64,000 bases of DNA from RHLJ01 sp965222205 (lineage in GTDB: Bacteria > Bacteroidota > Rhodothermia > Balneolales > Balneolaceae). The DNA is taken from contig OZ244932.1 of assembly GCA_965222205.1 (NCBI GenBank), positions 868,001 through 932,000 on the forward strand. Reading direction: 5' to 3'. Below the pieces are notes generated by a model, which made no database searches, was not told the origin of the DNA, and saw only the letters and a program-made list of their open reading frames with translations. The position numbers and the translations under genes are program-made. This document shows positions 34,310 to 44,321 of this stretch, piece by piece; position 1 is the first letter of the stretch; every line of letters begins with the position of its first letter.

Positions 34310-34783
34310 ATGATTAAGTTTATTCTCCTTACGGCGCTGTCATTTTCTCTTTTACTAACGGATTCTAATCCAACCGAAGAGGTAGATGCTTTTTGGGCGG
34401 AAGTTTCCCTAACAGTATCAGAAGGGGATTTTGAAGGGTATTCTGCTACGTATCATCCCGATGCAATTCTGGTTAATGGAATGTCAGAAACCAGTTATCC
34501 AATTTCTCAGGCATTGGCCGGCTGGAAGCAAGGGTTTGATGATACTAAAGCCGGAGAAATGAAGGCTGGGGTTGAATTCCGTTTTTCAGAACGATTACAC
34601 AGCGAAACAACGGCTCATGATACCGGAATTTTCAGGTATTTCTGGCAGCCGGAAGGTGAAGAGATGCAATATATACTAATCCATTTTCAGGGATTGCTAA
34701 CCAAAGCCAGTGGTGAATGGAAGATGATGATGGAATATCAGATCTCGCAGGCAACGGAAGAAGAATGGAAGGGATTGGAATAA
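34310..34783 (+). CDS. Exported NTF2/SnoaL-like (DUF4440-type) protein
   Basis: 157 residues. The start at 34310 gives a clean signal peptide (MIKFILLTALSFSLLL). The mature part is a single cone-shaped NTF2 domain: VDAFWAEVSLTVSEGDFEGY at the start, the ATYHPDAILVNG strand, and a C-terminal FQGLLTKASGEWKMMMEYQ. Such proteins bind small ligands; no function is assigned. The reading frame is open further upstream into rsgA but that part is antisense to the GTPase. Confidence 0.8.
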   Translation: MIKFILLTALSFSLLLTDSNPTEEVDAFWAEVSLTVSEGDFEGYSATYHPDAILVNGMSETSYPISQALAGWKQGFDDTKAGEMKAGVEFRFSERLHSETTAHDTGIFRYFWQPEGEEMQYILIHFQGLLTKASGEWKMMMEYQISQATEEEWKGLE

Positions 34784-34837
34784 TTTTCGAAATCCGTAAG
34801 TGCATTTAAAGGGATTTTAATTATTCCTTAATGGCAC

Positions 34838-34921
34838 GTCATTCCCGCGAAGACGGGAATCTGAGTTTGAAAAAGTTGGTGATTTTATAACTATCTGGAT
34901 CCCTGTCTTCGCAGGGATGAC
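34838..34921. repeat. REPIN-like pair of inverted REP elements
   Basis: Two REP-like hairpins face each other: GTCATTCCCG-cgaaga-CGGGAAT (left) and GGATCCCTG-tcttcg-CAGGGATGAC (right). The outer ends GTCAT.CCC and GGGATGAC are inverted. Such paired elements are mobile by a RAYT-type transposase elsewhere in the genome; none is in this window. Confidence 0.65.
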
Positions 34922-34940
34922 CGATTTGGGATAAGTCAAC

Positions 34941-34974
34941 TAAAAATAAAGCTCCAACGCAGAACATTGGAGCT
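34941..34974 (-). terminator. Rho-independent terminator of lon
   Basis: AGCTCCAACG (34950-34959) pairs with CATTGGAGCT (34965-34974) with one G-T pair; on the minus strand the stem is followed by TTTATTTTTA. It is placed for the lon transcript. Confidence 0.75.
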
Positions 34975-35000
34975 AGGAAAGATTGGAATAATTTCGATAA

Positions 35001-35034
35001 CCAGTGGGATCGTTGCGTGCAATGATCCCACTGG
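35001..35034. other. Near-perfect palindrome in the lon 3' region
   Basis: CCAGTGGGATC (35001-35011) pairs perfectly with GATCCCACTGG (35024-35034), and pairing continues inward to a 2-base loop with one G-T pair. No T-run adjoins it. It lies 14 bases after the lon stop codon and may protect or end the mRNA. Confidence 0.6.
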
Positions 35035-35047
35035 TGTATCACATCAG

Positions 35048-37573
35048 TTAATTAGAAACAGAAACCTGTTCTGTTTTCCCATTCTTTCCTGAAATTGCAG
35101 ATTTATGAGCATCACTCACCTTAAAATAGTCAGCAGGATCGTTGACCGAATCTTTTTCAAGAATAATATCCAGCAATGATTCCATACGCTCCAGATACTG
35201 AACTTCCAGATCACCGATTACATCTTCTTCGATATCGGCTACATCTTTTTCGTTCTTTTTTGGAAGCAGGACTTTCTTGATGCCAGCACGTTTTGCTGCA
35301 AGTACTTTTTCTTTGATTCCACCCACTGGAAGAACCATTCCACGAAGGGTAATCTCACCTGTTAGTGCGACTGTACCCTTCACTTTACGTTGAGTGAAAA
35401 TAGAAGCAATGGCACTCATCAAAGATACACCTGCGGAAGGACCGTCTTTAGGTACTGCTCCGGCAGGTACGTGAATATGCAGATCCCAGTATTTAAAAGC
35501 TTCTTCAGGGATTCCAATTTTCTCAGCATGTGCTTTTAGATATGAAATCGCGAGCATAGCTGATTCTTTCATCACATCGCCAAGTTGCCCGGTAATATTT
35601 AATTTGCCAGATCCTTTAGAAACACTCGCCTCGATAAAAAGGATATCTCCGCCAAAAGGAGTCCATGCAAGCCCGGTTGCAACGCCCGGAACGGTAGTAC
35701 GTTCTGCTACATCACTGAAAAACTTCTGTTTTCCGAGGAAATCCTCGACATCAGATTTGTTGACTTTAAACTCTTCGATTTCTCCGGAAGCCACTTTTGC
35801 GGCAACGCCACGACAAACAGCCCCAACCTGACGATCCAGATTTCTTACGCCAGATTCCCTGGTGTACTCATCAATGATGCGCTCGATAGCGGTATCTTCG
35901 ATTTCAATTTGATCAGCATTAAGTCCGTTTTCTTTTACCTGCTTCGGAATGAGATATTTCTTAGCAATCTCCGTTTTCTCTTCAAGAGTATATCCGCTGA
36001 TATTAATGATTTCCATTCGATCTCTGAGTGGAGCCGGGATTGTTTCCAGTGAGTTAGCTGTAGCAATGAAAAGTACTTTCGAAAGATCGTATTCCAGTTC
36101 CAGGTAGTTATCGCTGAAGGTATCGTTTTGTTCAGGATCAAGAACCTCAAGCAGGGCAGAGGTCGGATCTCCACGATAGTCAGCGCCAACTTTATCAATC
36201 TCATCCAGCATAATAACCGGATTTCCTTTACCGGCTTTTTTCATCGAACGGATAATACGTCCGGGCAACGCGCCAATGTAGGTTCTCCGGTGACCTCTAA
36301 TCTCGGCTTCGTCTCTGATTCCACCTAGGCTGAAGCGCTCAAATTCACGATTTAACGCTCTTGCTATCGATTTTCCCAGCGATGTCTTACCAACTCCCGG
36401 AGGGCCGTAAAAACAAAGAATAGGAGCTTTCATATCCTTTTTAAGCTTAAGAACCGCCAGATATTCAACAATTCTCTTTTTTACTTTCTCAAGTCCGTAA
36501 TGATCTTCATCCAATACCTTTCGGGCGAACTCCAGATCGAGCTTGTCCTCAGAATACTCTTCCCACGGGAGATCCAGAATCCACTCTACATAACTGTGAA
36601 TGATTCCATAGTTAGGAGAAGCGTTTGGAGTCATTTCCAATCGTTGAAGTTCTTTTTCTGCGACTTCTTTCGCATGATCGGGAAGAGCCTTTTCCTCTAG
36701 TTTCTTTCGGAGTTTCTCAACATCCTGCTGCTCAGCACCTTCACCCAATTCTTCCTGAATGGCTTTCATCTGTTGGCGTAGATAAAACTCGCGCTGTTGA
36801 TCGTCAATATCTGATTTAACTTTCGTGCGGATTTTCTCGCTCATATCCAGAACCTGAAGTTCCTGTTCGAGAAACTCCATAATTTTCTCCAGGTTTGCTG
36901 AAAACTTCTGAGTTTCGAGCAAATCCTGCTTTTCATTCAAGTCTACATTCAAGTTGGAGGCAATAAAATTCAACAGAAACGTAGGGCTGTTGATATTGTT
37001 AACTGCAACAGCTGCCTCAGATGGGATATTCGGCGATTTATTGATGATATCAACTGCCGTTTCCTTCACATTGCGAACTGATGCATCTAATTCCAGACCT
37101 TGAATATCCATTTCTTTCGGATAAGGAGTGACCTTCGCTTTAAAATAAGGCTGATCCTGTGTGAACTCCTGAACTTCAAAAACAGATTTTCCCTGGATTA
37201 CAATACTTCGACTGCCATCCGGCATTTTTATCAGTTTCAGGATTTGAGCAACGGTTCCTCTTCTGTGAAGGTCATCATATTCCGGCTCCTCAACATCCAT
37301 ATCTTTCTGAGTTACAACTCCTATAGTCTTGTCTCCTGCATAGGCCTCTTTCACCAGTGCCAGAGAACGGTCTCGTCCAACAGTTATAGGTACAACAACT
37401 CCGGGAAATAGAACGGTATTTTTAAGTGGGAGTATGGGGAGGCTTTCAGGAACCAGCGCCTCTGTTAACGCTTTTTCTTCCTCTTCAGACATCAGTGGGA
37501 TGGCTTGCTCAAAATCTTCAAACTCATTATCTGATTGCCCTAATTCGTTAAATAAATCCAGTCGTGTCTTCAT
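35048..37573 (-). CDS. lon: ATP-dependent Lon protease
   Basis: 841 residues from the ATG at 37573. Three domains in order: N-terminal substrate domain (about 45-250, LPILPLKNTVLFPGVVVPI), AAA+ ATPase with GPPGVGKTSLGKSIAR and PVIMLDEIDKVG, and a protease domain with PKDGPSAGVSL holding the catalytic Ser and GGIKEKVLAAKRAG holding the Lys. It degrades damaged and regulatory proteins in the cytosol. A C-terminal tail of ~30 residues after the protease core is longer than in E. coli. The 5' side has a possible promoter but no CIRCE or heat-shock box that I can see. Confidence 0.97.
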   Translation of the reverse strand: MKTRLDLFNELGQSDNEFEDFEQAIPLMSEEEEKALTEALVPESLPILPLKNTVLFPGVVVPITVGRDRSLALVKEAYAGDKTIGVVTQKDMDVEEPEYDDLHRRGTVAQILKLIKMPDGSRSIVIQGKSVFEVQEFTQDQPYFKAKVTPYPKEMDIQGLELDASVRNVKETAVDIINKSPNIPSEAAVAVNNINSPTFLLNFIASNLNVDLNEKQDLLETQKFSANLEKIMEFLEQELQVLDMSEKIRTKVKSDIDDQQREFYLRQQMKAIQEELGEGAEQQDVEKLRKKLEEKALPDHAKEVAEKELQRLEMTPNASPNYGIIHSYVEWILDLPWEEYSEDKLDLEFARKVLDEDHYGLEKVKKRIVEYLAVLKLKKDMKAPILCFYGPPGVGKTSLGKSIARALNREFERFSLGGIRDEAEIRGHRRTYIGALPGRIIRSMKKAGKGNPVIMLDEIDKVGADYRGDPTSALLEVLDPEQNDTFSDNYLELEYDLSKVLFIATANSLETIPAPLRDRMEIINISGYTLEEKTEIAKKYLIPKQVKENGLNADQIEIEDTAIERIIDEYTRESGVRNLDRQVGAVCRGVAAKVASGEIEEFKVNKSDVEDFLGKQKFFSDVAERTTVPGVATGLAWTPFGGDILFIEASVSKGSGKLNITGQLGDVMKESAMLAISYLKAHAEKIGIPEEAFKYWDLHIHVPAGAVPKDGPSAGVSLMSAIASIFTQRKVKGTVALTGEITLRGMVLPVGGIKEKVLAAKRAGIKKVLLPKKNEKDVADIEEDVIGDLEVQYLERMESLLDIILEKDSVNDPADYFKVSDAHKSAISGKNGKTEQVSVSN

Positions 37574-37649
37574 CAAATCCTTATACTTTTTATTTGTTGC
37601 TTACAACGCAAATACGAAGCCACTCGTTTGCCATCCCACAAAGAGTCAG

Positions 37650-37690
37650 AAAAAAAAGCTCCTGTCAGGAATGTAAGGCAAAGTGACAGG
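37650..37690 (-). terminator. Rho-independent terminator after the DUF5723 gene
   Basis: CCTGTCA (37661-37667) pairs with TGACAGG (37684-37690) around a 16-base loop; on the minus strand AGC and a T-run of eight follow. Confidence 0.7.
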
Positions 37691-37692
37691 TC

Positions 37693-39201
37693 TTAGAAAT
37701 GAAACTGCAATACTGCTACAGTAACCCCAGTAATCGTTGGATTTTCATTAAAAGACCGGGACACAAACTGGGTTGCAATAGAAAGGTCCCAGAGTTTCGT
37801 CTCTATGGCAGTTCCAAAACTAAAATAACTTGGAAGTTCTGTAGCGAGCTGTGTACCAGCTCTAAGGGGCAGAAATTTCAGAGGTCGGAGTTCAACACCT
37901 ACAGAAGCAACCAGCTTCGTAGAGTTGAAGGCATTGTTGGTGAGTCCTATACTTAAATCTCCCATTACTTTGAGCCTGTTAATTTCGATAAGAGCTCCCG
38001 CATGAATTGCTGTTGGAAGTAAAACGGAGAAATTTTCTTCCAGAGAAGGGTTCAATACAAACGGATTGGTTGATCCATGTTGTTCAATGAAATCAAGAAA
38101 TTGCCCCGGGGCCCCAACAAAAGCATCATTTGCAAGACCCACAGGATATCCGGAAACTCCGACTGTATCCAGAGTTGAATTTATGGAGATTCCATCATCA
38201 GAGTAGTTCACAAAACCTATATCGGTAATTGCGAAAGAAAGCCGCAGCGATTTATTGGTTTGCTGTTCATTTTCATTGATGGTAGAAAGGTCACTCCCGA
38301 TGGTAATCAGATAAGTAAATCCGATGTCAAGCCCCGCGCCAATTCCGTAAGGACTAAATAGTTCGTCATTGATATTATTCTGCAATGCAGTTTGAGCTGG
38401 AGTTCCATTGAGATATTGCTGGGTAGCGGCTCCGAAACTACCCGATGCCCGATACTCAAATTCACTCATATTAGAAACCTGTCCGTTACCATTATCAAAA
38501 TAAAGGTTATCCCATTTAGCATCCTGATAAGCACCGCCAATTACTATTTTGGGTGCAATTCCAAAATTAAACTCGTCCAGTCTGGGAGTCATATCCGAGA
38601 AAAACTGAAAAGACTCTGCAAAACCGAAAGAAATCTCGTAGAGTGATTGATAACGATGGGTAAGTGAGCGGTTTACTCCTATATCATTTTTGATCTCTTG
38701 CACCTCAGAGGAATACCAACCTTTCCCAGTTTCGAAACTTGAAGAAATCCGGTTTCGAAAGGCAATAGAATAGGCTCGTTGATCATCTCGCCATTTAAAG
38801 CCGAGAAGAGTGACATCCAATCTCGTTTGATGTAGGGAAGAGCTTCGGTTTCTAATGTAATTGTCTTCTGCAATTTTCGATCGCTCAAGTGGAGTTATTG
38901 TATAAGAACCTGCATCAAAAGCGGTAATATAGTTTTCTAGATTAGTACTCTGTTGATTCAGGTTGCTGAAATTCTGCACGGCATTGAAATAGGTACCTGT
39001 GATGAAAAGCCCAACGTCAATATTTCTCTGGCGATCCTGAATCATTAGATTTGCCGGATTGTAGAAGTTGGCGTTATAGTCGGTAATGTAAGTACTTCCA
39101 CCACCACCAAGCGCAACATTACGCGGTGTTAACACAGGTTGGGCATACGAATATAGTCCGCATAACAGAGCCCACGTTATGACTAAAAGTGTCCTTCTCA
39201 C
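37693..39201 (-). CDS. DUF5723-like outer membrane beta-barrel protein
   Basis: 502 residues from the GTG at 39201, which gives a compact signal peptide (RRTLLVITWALLCGLYSYAQ). A GTG at 39252 would place the start 29 bases inside uvrD. The mature protein opens TPRNVALGGGGSTYITDYNANFYNPANLM, the conserved Gly-rich start of the DUF5723 / PorV-like family, and consists of aromatic-rich beta strands ending QFHF. It should be an outer membrane barrel; the cargo or ligand is unknown. A terminator follows. Confidence 0.75.
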   Translation of the reverse strand: MRRTLLVITWALLCGLYSYAQPVLTPRNVALGGGGSTYITDYNANFYNPANLMIQDRQRNIDVGLFITGTYFNAVQNFSNLNQQSTNLENYITAFDAGSYTITPLERSKIAEDNYIRNRSSSLHQTRLDVTLLGFKWRDDQRAYSIAFRNRISSSFETGKGWYSSEVQEIKNDIGVNRSLTHRYQSLYEISFGFAESFQFFSDMTPRLDEFNFGIAPKIVIGGAYQDAKWDNLYFDNGNGQVSNMSEFEYRASGSFGAATQQYLNGTPAQTALQNNINDELFSPYGIGAGLDIGFTYLITIGSDLSTINENEQQTNKSLRLSFAITDIGFVNYSDDGISINSTLDTVGVSGYPVGLANDAFVGAPGQFLDFIEQHGSTNPFVLNPSLEENFSVLLPTAIHAGALIEINRLKVMGDLSIGLTNNAFNSTKLVASVGVELRPLKFLPLRAGTQLATELPSYFSFGTAIETKLWDLSIATQFVSRSFNENPTITGVTVAVLQFHF

Positions 39202-39223
39202 AATCTGAATGTTAATAAACCGT

Positions 39224-41524
39224 CTATTCGATGATCTGAAGTGGCGCGGCACGCAACATCAGTTTTTTCTGTCCTCTTTGCTTGAAAAATACGACAACTT
39301 TAGCATCCATTCCTAATCCACTGCGACTTATGATCTTCCCAGGGCCGAATTTGGCGTGCAGAACCTGAGTTCCAACCTGAAAAGGATCTTCGCCATCCTC
39401 ATATTCATACTGGATAGTGGAAGTAGCTGATGATCGTGTTTTTTTAGTGATTGGCTTCTCCCAATCATACTCTATATGTGTAGAATTGTCTGTTTTTCTT
39501 TTCGAAGATGAATTATCCAGAGTGAAACGCTCATTCTTTTGACTAATTGTGGCACCCGATTCCGTTCGAACCACTCCGGGATCAACTTCGTCCAGAAAAC
39601 GGGATCGAAGCTGTTGCTGTTCTTCCCCAAACTTAAAACGAGTTGTGCAGTAACTGAAATAGAGCCGTTTTTCAGCACGGGTAATTGCTACATAAAAAAG
39701 GCGTCGCTCTTCTTCTATATCTGCTTCAAAACCCTCACGGCCTCCAACAGGGAAAAGATTTTCTTCTAAACCAACCACAAACACGACTGGAAATTCAAGT
39801 CCTTTGGAGCCATGAACAGTCATTAAGGTTACAGCTGGCTTATTTTCATCAAATTTATCACCGTCTGTTATGAGACTGATTTCTTGCAGGAAAGCGCTTA
39901 GCGATGGCTTTGAAGTTCCTTTTTCGTAATAGGAAATAGCATTCTGAAATTCGATGATATTCTCCCGGCGCATCATAGAATCGTGAGAATTTTCCTCGAC
40001 CAACGCCTTCATGTATCCTGATTGCTCCAACACCGAGCGGGTTACTTCCGACAAACTCCGGCCTTGTTCCAAATCCTGACTGAGTTGGTTTATCATATTC
40101 ACAAATTCCCTGATCCTGACTTTGGCAGGCTTGTACACATCTGTTTGCTCAACTTGTTCGATCATGCTCCAGATTGACATACCCCGTTCCCTGGCCTGAT
40201 TTCTTAAATCATTGATCGACTTATTTCCAATGCCACGAGAAGGTTCGTTAATTATGCGAATAAGATTGGTTTCATCGTGCTTATTAACTAACAGAGTTAG
40301 ATAAGCCAACACATCTTTTATTTCTTTTCGCTGGTAGAAAGAAAGACCTCCAATCAATTGATAAGTGATATCATGCCGCCTTAGCGCTTCTTCAAAAACT
40401 CTGGATTGATAATTTGTCCTATAAAGAATAGCGAACTCATTATTTTTGTAACCGTGACGCATTTTTAGCTCTACAATGTATTGCGCGATGCGATTGGCTT
40501 CATCGCGCTCGTCATAATTCTTTAGAAGAATAACCGGTTCTCCAAGTCCTTGTTCTGTCCAAAGCGTTTTGTCGAGCTGTTTTTTGTTTTTCTTGATGAT
40601 AGAATCGGCACATTGCAGAATGGATCGGCTGGAACGGTAATTCTGCTCCAAAGGTACTTGCTTGGCTTTTTCGTAGTCTTCCTGAAAACTCAGGATATTG
40701 GTGATGTCCGCTCCCCGGAACGAGTAAATACTTTGAGCGTCATCACCTACCACGCAGATGTTTTTGTACTTTTCCGCCAGCATTTTCGTGACCTTATACT
40801 GAGCATGATTCGTATCCTGGTACTCATCAATCAAAATATACTTGAACCGATCTTGGTATTTATCCAGTAGGTCAGGATTTTCCTCAAACAACTCAACAGG
40901 TTTGATGAGTAGATCATCGAAGTCCATTGCATTGCTTTGCTTCAGTCGCTTCACATAAATCGAATAAACCCTGGCTGTGATATCGTCTAGAGTTGAACTT
41001 ACAAAGCGGCTCTGAAACGAATCCGGATCAATGAGCTGGTTCTTTGCGTCACTGATTTTATTCCGGATGGTTTTAGGTTTGATCTCTTTGGGATCAAAAT
41101 TCAGTTCCTGAAGAATTTGCTTGATAACTGTTTCGGAATCGCTGGTATCATAAATGGTAAAGTCTTTACCGTAGCCTAATTTCTCAGCTTCAAAGCGAAG
41201 GATTTTAGAGAAGATTGAGTGGAAGGTTCCCATCCAGAGTTTCTGAGCTTTATCGCCAATCAGGTTCTTGATACGCTCTTTCATCTCACGAGCTGCCTTA
41301 TTGGTAAAAGTTAGTGCCAGGATTTCATTAGGTGCCGCTTTGAACTGTTGGAGGAGGTAGGCAATTCGATAGGTAAGAACGCGCGTTTTTCCAGAACCCG
41401 CACCGGCAACAATCAAAAGCGGGCCATTGGTATGGGTAACAGCTTCATATTGTTGTTTGTTCAGTCCGGTTAAAAAATCGGGGCCTTTCCGGGGTTCTTC
41501 AGGTTGCAGAGAGAATGTTTTCAT
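39224..41524 (-). CDS. uvrD: UvrD/PcrA family superfamily I DNA helicase
   Basis: 766 residues. Helicase motifs in order: Q-motif LNKQQYEAVTH, motif I VAGAGSGKTRVL (about 39-50), Ia LALTFTNKAAREM, II LIDEYQDTN, III VGDDAQSIYSFRGA, IV EQNYRSSRSIL, V VTLMTVHGSKGLEFPVVFVVG, VI YVAITRAEKRL. The C-terminal tail (GTQVLHAKFGPGKI) is the RNA polymerase-binding Tudor-like segment typical of PcrA. It acts in nucleotide excision and replication repair. A long hairpin lies 14 bases upstream of the start. Confidence 0.96.
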   Translation of the reverse strand: MKTFSLQPEEPRKGPDFLTGLNKQQYEAVTHTNGPLLIVAGAGSGKTRVLTYRIAYLLQQFKAAPNEILALTFTNKAAREMKERIKNLIGDKAQKLWMGTFHSIFSKILRFEAEKLGYGKDFTIYDTSDSETVIKQILQELNFDPKEIKPKTIRNKISDAKNQLIDPDSFQSRFVSSTLDDITARVYSIYVKRLKQSNAMDFDDLLIKPVELFEENPDLLDKYQDRFKYILIDEYQDTNHAQYKVTKMLAEKYKNICVVGDDAQSIYSFRGADITNILSFQEDYEKAKQVPLEQNYRSSRSILQCADSIIKKNKKQLDKTLWTEQGLGEPVILLKNYDERDEANRIAQYIVELKMRHGYKNNEFAILYRTNYQSRVFEEALRRHDITYQLIGGLSFYQRKEIKDVLAYLTLLVNKHDETNLIRIINEPSRGIGNKSINDLRNQARERGMSIWSMIEQVEQTDVYKPAKVRIREFVNMINQLSQDLEQGRSLSEVTRSVLEQSGYMKALVEENSHDSMMRRENIIEFQNAISYYEKGTSKPSLSAFLQEISLITDGDKFDENKPAVTLMTVHGSKGLEFPVVFVVGLEENLFPVGGREGFEADIEEERRLFYVAITRAEKRLYFSYCTTRFKFGEEQQQLRSRFLDEVDPGVVRTESGATISQKNERFTLDNSSSKRKTDNSTHIEYDWEKPITKKTRSSATSTIQYEYEDGEDPFQVGTQVLHAKFGPGKIISRSGLGMDAKVVVFFKQRGQKKLMLRAAPLQIIE

Positions 41525-41537
41525 ATAAATTCAGAAT

Positions 41538-41582
41538 ACATCCCCCGGGTCAATTTTGGTTAGAAATTGATCCGGGGGATGT
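41538..41582. other. Long hairpin directly upstream of uvrD
   Basis: A 19-bp stem (41538-41556 with 41564-41582, one G-T pair) contains CCCCCGGG; the loop has seven bases. No T-run follows. It lies between valS and uvrD, with its edge 14 bases before the uvrD ATG on the minus strand. It could act as a valS mRNA end or affect uvrD translation. Confidence 0.7.
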
Positions 41583-41596
41583 TCGTAGTATCTTAA

Positions 41597-44278
41597 TTAC
41601 TTAAAATCTTTAAGCTGCTCACGGAGTTTAGCCAGGTTTGCTTCTCCATCACGCTTTTTATTACGTTCGTTCTGAACTACCGCTTCAGGTGCGTTGTTCA
41701 CGAAATTATCGTTATTGAGCTTTCCGTTTATCCCTTTTAGCCAGCCTTCAATACGGGTTATTTCATTATTTATTCGCTCAATCTCTTTATCCACATCAAT
41801 TAAACCTTCTAGTGGAACATAAATCTCATTTCCTCTCACAATAGCTGAAGAAGAAGCTCCGGGCTTTTCGATAGTTTCTAAAATTTGCAATGATTTTGTG
41901 GATTGCAGTTTTGTCAAAATCCACTGATTCGAAGAAAGTGCTTTGGTAATTTCAGAAGAAGTTGTTTTAATAAAAACATCCAGTTTTTCTTTTGGAGAAA
42001 CTCCCATTTCAGCCCGGATATTTCTTAAGGCTGATACCATATCCTGAATAGTTGAAAACAGATCTATATCAGGAGCAGTATCAAAAGCCGCATCATATTC
42101 CGGCCAGTGAGAAACGGTTAACGCTTCTTCCGGTTTACGATCATTAATATATTGCCAGATTTCTTCAGAAATGAATGGCATGAAAGGATGGAGGAGCTTC
42201 ATCAACTGTTCGAACATCCCCAAAGCTACGTTCATTTTCTGAATATCGAACTTATCCCCGTAATTATCTGGTTTGGCCAGTTCGATGTACCAGTCACAGA
42301 AATCGTCCCAAATTAATGAGTACACTTTCTTCAGGGCATCATTCAGTTTGTATTTCCTGAAGTCTTCATCAATTTCTTTACTAGTCTGATGTATCCTGGC
42401 CATCATCCAGCGGTCAGCCAGATTCTCAGAATCAATTTCGGTCGTTGGATTATATTCCACCCCTTCTTCCATATTCATGGTAAGGAAGCGGAAAGCGTTC
42501 CAGATTTTATTAGAGAACTTCTTTCCCTGATCACAAATGGATGGATCGAAAGGAAGATCGTTTCCGGCAGGGGTGGAGAAGAGCATTCCCATTCTAACTC
42601 CATCCGCGCCATACTCGGCAATCAACTCAAGTGGATCAGGAGAGTTACCGAGCGACTTACTCATTTTGCGACCAAGTTTATCTCTCACAATTCCGGTGTA
42701 GTACACATTCTTAAAAGGGAGCTCGTCTCTGTATTCGTATCCGGCAATGATCATCCGTGCAACCCAGAAAAACATGATTTCCGGAGCAGTAACGAGATCA
42801 TTAGTAGGGTAGTAATAATCGACTTCTTCTTCCGTGTAGAATCCATCAAATACAGAAATCGGCCACAGCCAACTTGAGAACCAGGTATCGAGCACGTCTT
42901 CATCCTGCTTGAGATCTGAAGCTGTCAAAGCAGAGTTTCCAGATTTCTTCTGAGCCATTTCAACGGCTTCTTCTATACTTTTTGCTACTACAAAATCTTC
43001 ATCTCCATCGCCATAATAGTAAGCCGGAATCCGATGTCCCCACCAGAGCTGGCGACTAATACACCAATCTTTCACATTCTCCATCCAGTGGCGATAGGTA
43101 TTCTTGAACTTCGCAGGATGAAACTGAATGTTATCGTTCATCACGTTCTCAAGAGCAGGTTGAGCCAACTCTTTCATGCTTACCCACCATTGCAGGGAAA
43201 GTCGGGGTTCAATTACCACATCAGTACGTTCTGAGTATCCAACTTTATTCTGGTAGTCCTCAATTTTGACCAGATTACCAGTTTCATCAAGGTCTTTAGA
43301 TATCTGTTTACGAACCTCAAACCGATCCATACCTATATACAACTCGCCTTCTTCGCTGATTGTACCATCAGCATTCATCATGTTGACGGTTTCAAGGTTG
43401 TGCTTTTGTCCGAGTTCGTAATCATTTATATCGTGAGCCGGAGTCACTTTCAGGCATCCGGTACCGAATTCCATATCTACATAATCATCGAGGATAATCG
43501 GAACCTCACGATTTACCAGAGGAACGATCACTTTTTCCCCATGAAGGTGAGTATATCGTTCATCATCCGGATTGATACATACCGCAGTATCTCCAAGAAT
43601 AGTTTCAGGGCGCGTCGTTGCGATAGTTACAAAATTATCCGAGCCAACAATTTGGTAACGAATATGGTAGAGTTTGGAGTTTACTTCTTTGTGAATTACT
43701 TCTTCATCACTTAAAGCAGTCAAAGCGGCGGGATCCCAATTGATCATGCGCTCACCACGGTAAATCTTACCTTTTGAATAGAGATCGATAAAGGTGTCGA
43801 TTACACTTTCAGAATACTTTTCATCCATAGTGAACGAAGTGCGATCCCAGTCACAGCTGGCTCCAAGCTTCTTTAACTGCTCAAGAATAATTCCGCCATG
43901 CTTATGGGTCCATTCCCACGCATGCTCCAGAAACTCATCTCTACTCAAATCACTTTTCTTGATGCCTTCTTCACGGAGTTTCCGAACAACTTTTGCTTCT
44001 GTAGCAATGGATGCATGATCAGTTCCGGGAACCCAGCATGCATTGTAGCCTTGCATTCGTGCACGGCGGGTTAACACATCCTGAATGGTGTTATTGAGCA
44101 TGTGCCCCATGTGTAAAACTCCCGTTACGTTGGGAGGAGGGATCACAATGGTATATGGTTCTTTATCAGGGTCTACTTCGGAATGGAAATAATTATGCTC
44201 CATCCAGTAGGAATACCATTTGTCTTCAACTTTAGAAGGATCGTATTGGGCGGGAATATTTTGTGATGCTTTACTCAA
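41597..44278 (-). CDS. valS: Valyl-tRNA synthetase
   Basis: 893 residues. Class I signatures are HMGH (in GVLHMGHMLNNT) and KMSKS (in LGRKMSKSLGNSPDP); the editing domain lies between them, and the C-terminal coiled-coil arm ends LRE QLKDFK. The start is TTG, giving SKASQNIPAQYDPSKVEDKW, the conserved ValS opening; the next Met is too far inside. It charges tRNA-Val. It is followed by uvrD after a hairpin. Confidence 0.97.
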   Translation of the reverse strand: MSKASQNIPAQYDPSKVEDKWYSYWMEHNYFHSEVDPDKEPYTIVIPPPNVTGVLHMGHMLNNTIQDVLTRRARMQGYNACWVPGTDHASIATEAKVVRKLREEGIKKSDLSRDEFLEHAWEWTHKHGGIILEQLKKLGASCDWDRTSFTMDEKYSESVIDTFIDLYSKGKIYRGERMINWDPAALTALSDEEVIHKEVNSKLYHIRYQIVGSDNFVTIATTRPETILGDTAVCINPDDERYTHLHGEKVIVPLVNREVPIILDDYVDMEFGTGCLKVTPAHDINDYELGQKHNLETVNMMNADGTISEEGELYIGMDRFEVRKQISKDLDETGNLVKIEDYQNKVGYSERTDVVIEPRLSLQWWVSMKELAQPALENVMNDNIQFHPAKFKNTYRHWMENVKDWCISRQLWWGHRIPAYYYGDGDEDFVVAKSIEEAVEMAQKKSGNSALTASDLKQDEDVLDTWFSSWLWPISVFDGFYTEEEVDYYYPTNDLVTAPEIMFFWVARMIIAGYEYRDELPFKNVYYTGIVRDKLGRKMSKSLGNSPDPLELIAEYGADGVRMGMLFSTPAGNDLPFDPSICDQGKKFSNKIWNAFRFLTMNMEEGVEYNPTTEIDSENLADRWMMARIHQTSKEIDEDFRKYKLNDALKKVYSLIWDDFCDWYIELAKPDNYGDKFDIQKMNVALGMFEQLMKLLHPFMPFISEEIWQYINDRKPEEALTVSHWPEYDAAFDTAPDIDLFSTIQDMVSALRNIRAEMGVSPKEKLDVFIKTTSSEITKALSSNQWILTKLQSTKSLQILETIEKPGASSSAIVRGNEIYVPLEGLIDVDKEIERINNEITRIEGWLKGINGKLNNDNFVNNAPEAVVQNERNKKRDGEANLAKLREQLKDFK

Positions 44279-44321
44279 AACTTTTCAGGGATCTAAATCT
44301 TTACTTTTAACTTAAATCAGA

